A program made the translations under genes and the position numbers. Shown here piece after piece: positions 59,501 to 64,000 of a stretch of DNA of 64,000 nt. The notes under the pieces were generated by a model. It did no database searches. It saw nothing but the letters and a program-made list of their open reading frames with translations, and was not told the origin of the DNA. Position 1 is the stretch's first letter. Each line of letters starts with the position of its first letter. Source of the DNA: Bicyclus anynana (Eukaryota > Arthropoda > Insecta > Lepidoptera > Nymphalidae); assembly GCF_947172395.1 (NCBI RefSeq), contig NC_069090.1:10174226-10238225 (forward strand), written 5' to 3'.

Positions 59501-62500
59501 CAAGGAAACTTAGATGGGGACAGTTATTTGAACTTTTTACAAAATGATTTGCAAGAATTACTAGAAGACGTCCCCCTAAGCGACCTTCAAAATATGTGGT
59601 ATCAAAATGATGGTTGCCCAGCTCACTACGCTCGTCCTGTGAGACAATACCTAGACCACGAGTATCCGGGGCGTTGGATCGGGCGACTTGGTCCTATCCT
59701 ATGGCCACCCCGATCACCCGACCTAAACCCCCTGGATTTCTTTTATTGGGGTTGTCTCAAAGACAGGATCTACGCAAAACCGATTACGACATTGGACGAG
59801 CTTCGGCAAAAAATCACTCAGGCTGCGGCACATATCAATGCTAGAAGATATGCGCGAAAAATAAAACGGTCGTTTTTAAGGCGATGTCGTGCCTGTATTA
59901 ATGCCGGTGGAAAACAATTCGAACATTTACTTTAATGTTGTGTAATTAAAATAACAAACACATTTTTGGAACATAGTAAAATTTATTACTAACAACAAGA
60001 ACAATTAAGAAATTTGGTTCTTGTTTACAAATGGTACGCATATTTTTTTTTGTGACTAGTTATCCTAGGGTATTATACTATTTTGAAATCTTGATTAGTT
60101 GCGTCAACTTTGAAAATAACTTGCCATAGCGGTGTTCATACTTTTTTTTGCAAGACCATGAGTCAAAGTAGACTGAAAGTAAAAATCTTTAAAAATTTGA
60201 GGGAAAAAAAATATTTTGATATTTTTTTGTGTAAAAACTGCGGGCATTGTGGTGTTTTTAAGAGTTGTGGTGAATAGTAGTACTACTTAGGTTCCGATAC
60301 AAAAAAAATCTTAAGCATATTTAAGAAATTGTAGCTGCGGTAGTTCAAAATATCATACAAGGTGTAAATTTTCAAAGAATTTTAAAATTTATTTTGTAAC
60401 TAAAAAAAAAATTTAGGTATATTTTTTTTATTATTTTTCCTTAAGTGCTCATGAGCAGGTCAATCTTTTGGCGCCCGCTTATCGTTGAATTTTGGGACAC
60501 GTTGTATAACATACTATTTTATTGTGACTGTGTTCCTATCATTAGGGTAACCTGGAAGAAACAAGTTGCCTTTTGCATTTTATTTAGTTTTAGTTTTTAA
60601 TTATTGTGTTATGTTTTAAGTACTTTTTTAAGTGGTTAAAGAAAATGAATTAAATATACATTATATAAAATAAACCATAAACCAATATAAAATAAGTTGT
60701 TATCTAGAAATTTTTTCTCATAGATACATCCTCATCTGATGAGTCTGAAGATGAAGAGAAAGTTAAAGAAAAACCAAGAGTGCGTCGTTCTCCAGAGCCA
60801 CCTCGGCGACCTCCACCTCAAGATGATGAGTCTTCAGACTCCATGGACTGGGGTTCCAGCTCGTCTGATTCAAGCTCAAGCTCAGATGATGAAGCCCATG
60901 GTGCTACCACAATCAGAGAGCGATTCTTGAAACGTACCACTGAGAGAGATGATGACGATGAGAGAGGAGACAAGCGTCAAATACGTCGTAATAAGAGACG
61001 CGAGGGAGCTGGCAAAATTAGTAAGAAGGACCAGGCTGATGATGGAGGGGAGTGGGAGACGGTTCGGAAAGGTGCTGCTACCTCGGATAAACCCAAGATG
61101 TTTGCTAAAGTAAGTTTGATATATTTTTCATTGAACTTCACTTTATCAATCAGATTTAAAAAAAATTACTACTAAATTTTTTTTAATCTGATTGATAAAG
61201 TGGCGGGCTTTTGCTACACGTAAGTAAAATTTCCTTTTATGTTTTAATTTTAGTAGAGGAATCGTTCTTATTTTGGATCCCCAATTAGATGAATTAGTGA
61301 AAATAGTTGAAAATAGTAATAGTTATTATATTCCTCGAAAAATTGATTATTCAACACAAGAAATTTGTGTTGAATAATCCATTTTTCGAGGAATATAATA
61401 ACATAACACCTTCGTCTTGTAAATCCACCGCGCGTATCACTGCGCCACGGAGGCCGTCAAAATCATTACCACATTTTAAATTATTACACACAGGATAGCG
61501 ACATCGATGCAGCTCTCGTTGTCAAGAAACTAGGCGAGATCAGCGCCGCCCGCGGCCGCAAGCGTACCGACCGGCGCGCGCAGCTCGAGCTATTGCACGA
61601 ACTGCGAACTGTGGCACAGCAGCACAACTTAGGGGATGCGCTCCAACTCAAACTACGAGCTGCCACCGTCGCCGCACTATTCGACTACAATCCTAAAGTG
61701 TCTGATGCTATGAAACCGGAATACTGGTCGCGACTGGTCGAAAACGTCGACCAGATGGTCACACTTCTTCTATCCTTTGATGACATGGTGTTCAGTGAAA
61801 GCATCCTCGAAGAAAACGAACAGCTCGTGACGCCTCCCTACAGAGTCCGGGGATGCCTACTTACAGCGCTCGAACGTCTCGACGATGAATTCACCAAACT
61901 GTTGAAGGAATGCGATCCCCATTCCAATGAGTATGTGGAGAGACTGAAGGACGAAGTGAGGGTTTCGGCACTGATCGATCGCGTCTGCCAAGTGGTGGAG
62001 CGTGATGGGACGCCGCAGGAAATTTGTCGCGCTTACTTGCGCAAAATTGATCATCTTTACTATAAATTCGATCCGCGAGCCGTCAAGAAAGATCTGCCGC
62101 CCGGCGAGGAGACCACTATTAAGAAAATGGAACGCCTGTGCAAATACATCTACGCTAACGATGATTCTGACCGTCTGAGAACTCGCGCCATCCTTTCTCA
62201 CATCTACCATCACGCATTGCACGACAACTGGTTCCAAGCACGAGATCTGCTTCTCATGTCGCATCTGCAAGAAAACGTTCAGCACTCCGACCCGAGCACT
62301 CAGATTCTTTACAATCGTACTATGGCCAATTTGGGCCTGTGTGCCTTCCGCCGCGGCAACGTCAAGGAGGCTCACGGCTGTTTAGCCGAGCTGATGATGA
62401 CCGGCAAGCCGAAAGAGTTGCTCGCTCAGGGTCTCCTGCCCCAGCGGCAACACGAGCGCTCCAAAGAACAAGAGAAGATAGAGAAACAGCGCCAAATGCC

Positions 62501-63673
62501 TTTCCATATGCATATAAACCTGGAGTTGTTGGAATGCGTCTACTTGGTGTCCGCTATGATGATCGAGATCCCTTACATGGCAGCTCACGAGTTCGACGCC
62601 CGTCGCCGTATGATAAGTAAGACGTTCTACCAGAACTTGCGCGCCAGTGAACGCCAAGCTTTAGTAGGACCGCCGGAGTCGATGCGCGAGCACGCTGTGG
62701 CGGCTGCCAGAGCCATGCGCCGCGGGGATTGGCGCGCATGTCTGAACTTCATCGTCAACGAAAAGATGAATGCTAAGGTACTAAAAATATTTCATTCTTA
62801 TCAAAATTCATACTAATATTACACGAGATGATATTTGGCAGAGAGATAGTTTGTAGGTAGTAGATGTCCGCTAAGAACGGATTTTGTAAGAGGATCGGAT
62901 TAAGAAGGTCTTAGGTCCGACGAAGTCGCGGGTGTCCGCTAGTATGCATTATAAATACTACAGTGTAAGTGTCTGTCCATTATAATTGATGGCCATTGAA
63001 CCGTTTTGGAAGAAATTTGGTATAGAGATACAGTAAACTTTTTAATTTTTTAAGCCAATTTCACGTGAATGGAGTCGCAGGCACCCACTAGTTAGTCATA
63101 TACAGGATAATCACATATTATAAATGCGAAAGTGTGTGTGTATGTTTGTTCGCCTTTTTGCGCTACGGCTACTGAAGCGATTTTGTCTGAAATTTGGAAT
63201 GAAAATAGATTAACACATATTCTTCTTTCATCCCGAAAAAATCTATGCTGAATTTGTGAAAATCTGGATACCATACAGACGAAGTCGCGGGCGTCCGCTA
63301 GTATTTTACAATCCAAAAATGTATACAATTTTGTTGTTAATTCCACCAGGTTATATGTGTATAAAATGAATTATTTCAGGTGTGGGATTTAATGGTAGGC
63401 GCGGAAAACGTGCGCGCCATGCTGGGGCGGCTCATTCGCGAAGAGTCGCTCCGCACGTACCTGTTCACGTACGCGCACGTGTACGCGTCGCTGTCGCTGC
63501 GCTCGCTGGCCGACATGTTCGAGTTGCCGCGCCAGCGCGTGCACTCGCTGGTGTCCAAGATGATCATCAACGAGGAGCTGCTGGCGTCCCTGGACGACCC
63601 CAGCGAGTGCGCCATACTCCATCGTTCCGAGCCCACTAGGATGCAAGCGCTGGCGCTGCAACTGGCTGACAAG
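56524..63673 (+). CDS. eIF3c: Eukaryotic translation initiation factor 3 subunit C, first five coding exons (continues past the window)
   Basis: Coding exons are 56524-56616, 56729-57146, 60724-61109, 61494-62777 and 63380-63673, the last ending at a GTATGA donor. They give about 825 residues in one continuous frame, and the C-terminal end is outside. eIF3c is a core scaffold of eIF3, binding eIF1, eIF5 and the 40S subunit during start-codon selection in the cytoplasm. It begins MSRFFATGTDSESDSSSEEE, the family's acidic N-terminus. Conserved helical blocks follow (KEKRYEELEGIIHSLRNHRK, GIAPRFFIRALTELDDWV). A Ser/Asp/Glu-rich and then Lys/Arg-rich linker spans exon 3 (SSSDSSSSSDDE). The long TPR-like region is exon 4, and the start of the PCI domain is in exon 5 (YAHVYASLSLRSLADMFELP). 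Exon 2 has a weak donor, GTTGGT, before the 3.6-kb intron containing a transposon. GC content rises sharply in exons 4 and 5. Confidence 0.95.
57396..57562 (-). mobile_element. RTE-like LINE 3' end fragment in eIF3c intron 2
   Basis: On the minus strand the order is CCAAGGTTCTGGAATGGCAAC, ...CCAGTGTTGGTTAACCCC, ...GCTGACAACATCAAGCTGG, ending near ATGAATCCATCCAT. It is a diverged relative of 10083-10330. Confidence 0.55.
57953..58450 (+). repeat. Left terminal inverted repeat of the DD41D transposon
   Basis: It pairs over its whole length with 60008-60504 and ends inward at GAACTAAATTTCT. It includes GATAAGCGGGCGCCAAAAG near the tip, a likely transposase-binding region by position. Confidence 0.85.
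58871..59935 (+). CDS. DD41D transposase
   Basis: The protein is 354 residues from ATG at 58871. The open frame extends 10 codons upstream, but the MPQPYTPMEY start fits the family. Its N-terminal paired-type DNA-binding region has two helix-turn-helix units, about 8-55 and 75-115 (TSVRAIEAATGIPKSSAHRI). A GRPR AT-hook-like word (67-70) lies between them. The RNase-H-like catalytic domain has D156 (VLWSDET), D247 (QNDGCPAHY) and D289 (SPDLNPLDFF). Exactly 41 residues separate the second and third Asp, so the signature is DD41D rather than mariner DD34D or Tc1 DD34E. All three acids are intact and there is no stop or frameshift. Its substrate would be the element's own inverted repeats, in the nucleus. 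The DD41D class was established for insect rosa/Visitor-type elements. Exact family placement needs a phylogeny. Confidence 0.9.
   Translation: MPQPYTPMEYANMHLIYGECRCNANAASRLYRERYPNAQRYPDYRVFMNVHQAFSEGRLPSARRNAGRPRSECDEEVLNEINIDSTTSVRAIEAATGIPKSSAHRILKRHRLHPYHYRRVQTLLSRDYPLRIAFCRVMLQKHREAPQFLDKVLWSDETTCKKDGYLNLHNLHSWSNENPHLMREDKSQYQFKVNLWTGILNGKVIGPFELQGNLDGDSYLNFLQNDLQELLEDVPLSDLQNMWYQNDGCPAHYARPVRQYLDHEYPGRWIGRLGPILWPPRSPDLNPLDFFYWGCLKDRIYAKPITTLDELRQKITQAAAHINARRYARKIKRSFLRRCRACINAGGKQFEHLL
60008..60504 (-). repeat. Right terminal inverted repeat of the DD41D transposon
   Basis: It is the reverse complement of 57953-58450 with a few substitutions and one- or two-base indels, mostly in A or T runs. 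It ends at CGTTG followed by TATA. Confidence 0.85.
61139..61202. repeat. Hairpin in eIF3c intron 3
   Basis: CACTTTATCAATCAGATT and its exact complement close a stem extended by A8-9/T8 tracts around a 7-base loop. The stem starts 30 bp after the exon-3 donor. Confidence 0.75.
61322..61402. repeat. 38-bp-arm hairpin in eIF3c intron 3
   Basis: The arms 61322-61359 and 61365-61402 are reverse complements with a single mismatch around GAAAT. It contains TTCCTCGAAAAAT and GATTATTCAACACAA words. Probable tiny MITE. Confidence 0.75.
61408..61460 (-). mobile_element. Family-2 SINE 5' head fragment next to the eIF3c exon-4 acceptor
   Basis: On the minus strand ATTTTGACGGCCTCCGTGG, CGCAGTGATACGCGCGGTGG and ATTTACAAGACGAAG are the first 50 bp of the SINE, the same junction as at 14140-14190. 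It ends 33 bp before exon 4. Confidence 0.75.
62845..63301 (+). mobile_element. Serial array of three Helitron-like 3' ends in eIF3c intron 4
   Basis: Three consecutive segments each end in a CTAG terminus: 62866-62942 (GAAGTCGCGGGTGTCCGCTAG), about 62948-63091 (GAGTCGCAGGCACCCACTAG) and about 63116-63301 (GAAGTCGCGGGCGTCCGCTAG). The third is the most complete (ATTATAAATGCGAAAGTG start, GCGCTACGGCTACTGAAGCG). Each inserted next to or into the previous terminus. Confidence 0.7.
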
Positions 63674-63904
63674 GTATGACAATAGGCTTGTTAACACTTT
63701 TTTTTTAATGGTCTTAAATTGTTCATTATCGTTCTAATAGATTAAAAAAAAATTATCAAAAATTTGTTTGAAACGTAAATACATGAAAATTTCATATTTG
63801 AATATTTTTTTGATAATACGAGCTAAAACGCTGACGGCCATGATGATTTTTTATCTGTTTCATGACGTCACTTTAACAAATCCTATAACAAACAGCGTTT
63901 GACA

Positions 63905-64000
63905 AAAATTCAGGGTTCCCAACTTAGGGGTTTTCCCCCCAGATTTAGGGGGCAAATAAGTGAAATGGGATTTTTTAGGGGTCTGAAATTTTTAGGGGTA
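63905..64000 (+). repeat. Unclassified GGGG-rich repeat, cut by the window edge
   Basis: CAGGGTTCCCAACTTAGGGG, then CAGATTTAGGGGGCAAATAAG and TTTTTAGGGGTCTGAAATTT, show recurrent TTAGGGG words. The element continues outside. No coding frame is apparent. Confidence 0.35.

Larger units (their letters stand above)
57953..60504 (+). mobile_element. Intact IS630/Tc1/mariner-superfamily DD41D transposon with about 500-bp terminal inverted repeats
   Basis: The 2,552-bp element sits in eIF3c intron 2. The outermost bases are CAACGTGTCCCAAAATTC and its exact complement, and both sides are flanked by TATA, consistent with TA target duplication in an AT run. The arms 57953-58450 and 60008-60504 are near-identical, with only about a dozen differences by eye. 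A single uninterrupted transposase lies between them. An (AG)n run is at 58561-58582. Long arms, an intact gene and high arm identity indicate recent insertion and possible activity. Confidence 0.9.

Noticed and set aside
61857..62375. 172-codon minus-strand open frame within eIF3c exon 4
   Set aside because: Antisense shadow of a conserved coding exon, with no independent features.

Overview
The window is eukaryotic, almost certainly from a lepidopteran (butterfly or moth). It is AT-rich, has intron-rich genes with GT/AG junctions, and is packed with lepidopteran-style repeats: two tRNA-derived SINE families, Helitron-like elements that start with TC and end in CTAG between A and T, RTE-like LINE 3' ends with (GAT)n tails, and foldback MITEs. 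I cannot name the species from the sequence. All exon coordinates below were read by eye from splice signals and reading frame.

Layout. Positions 1-30,000 hold no convincing host gene. They contain repeats, including a 5'-truncated LINE with an intact 14-bp target-site duplication (676-1546). Positions 30,150-36,560 carry a cuticle-protein gene with a TATA box, a 4-codon first exon, a 5.2-kb intron and a second exon encoding a Trp/Asn/Gln-rich protein with three 18-residue cuticular motifs. Positions 37,535-45,531 carry a complete 14-exon pickpocket-type (DEG/ENaC) sodium channel of 555 residues, whose introns hold many repeats.

From 47.6 kb the window is a housekeeping cluster. MED31 (minus, 4 exons) and SNAP29 (plus, single-exon coding region) are divergent. 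A ZAD/C2H2 zinc-finger gene (minus, 2 coding exons) is divergent from eIF3c (plus), which runs off the right edge after five coding exons and about 825 residues. MED31, SNAP29 and eIF3c act in transcription, membrane fusion and translation respectively, and nothing suggests they form one pathway.

The most notable items are in or near this cluster. Intron 2 of eIF3c contains an apparently intact IS630/Tc1/mariner-superfamily transposon (57953-60504). It has about 500-bp, nearly identical terminal inverted repeats and an uninterrupted 354-residue transposase with DD41D catalytic spacing. The two divergent intergenic regions share a roughly 95-bp sequence in three copies. One copy lies next to a degenerate THAP-like first exon, which suggests remnants of a P-element-like DNA transposon. 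The next eIF3c introns hold two long hairpins and a serial array of Helitron 3' ends.
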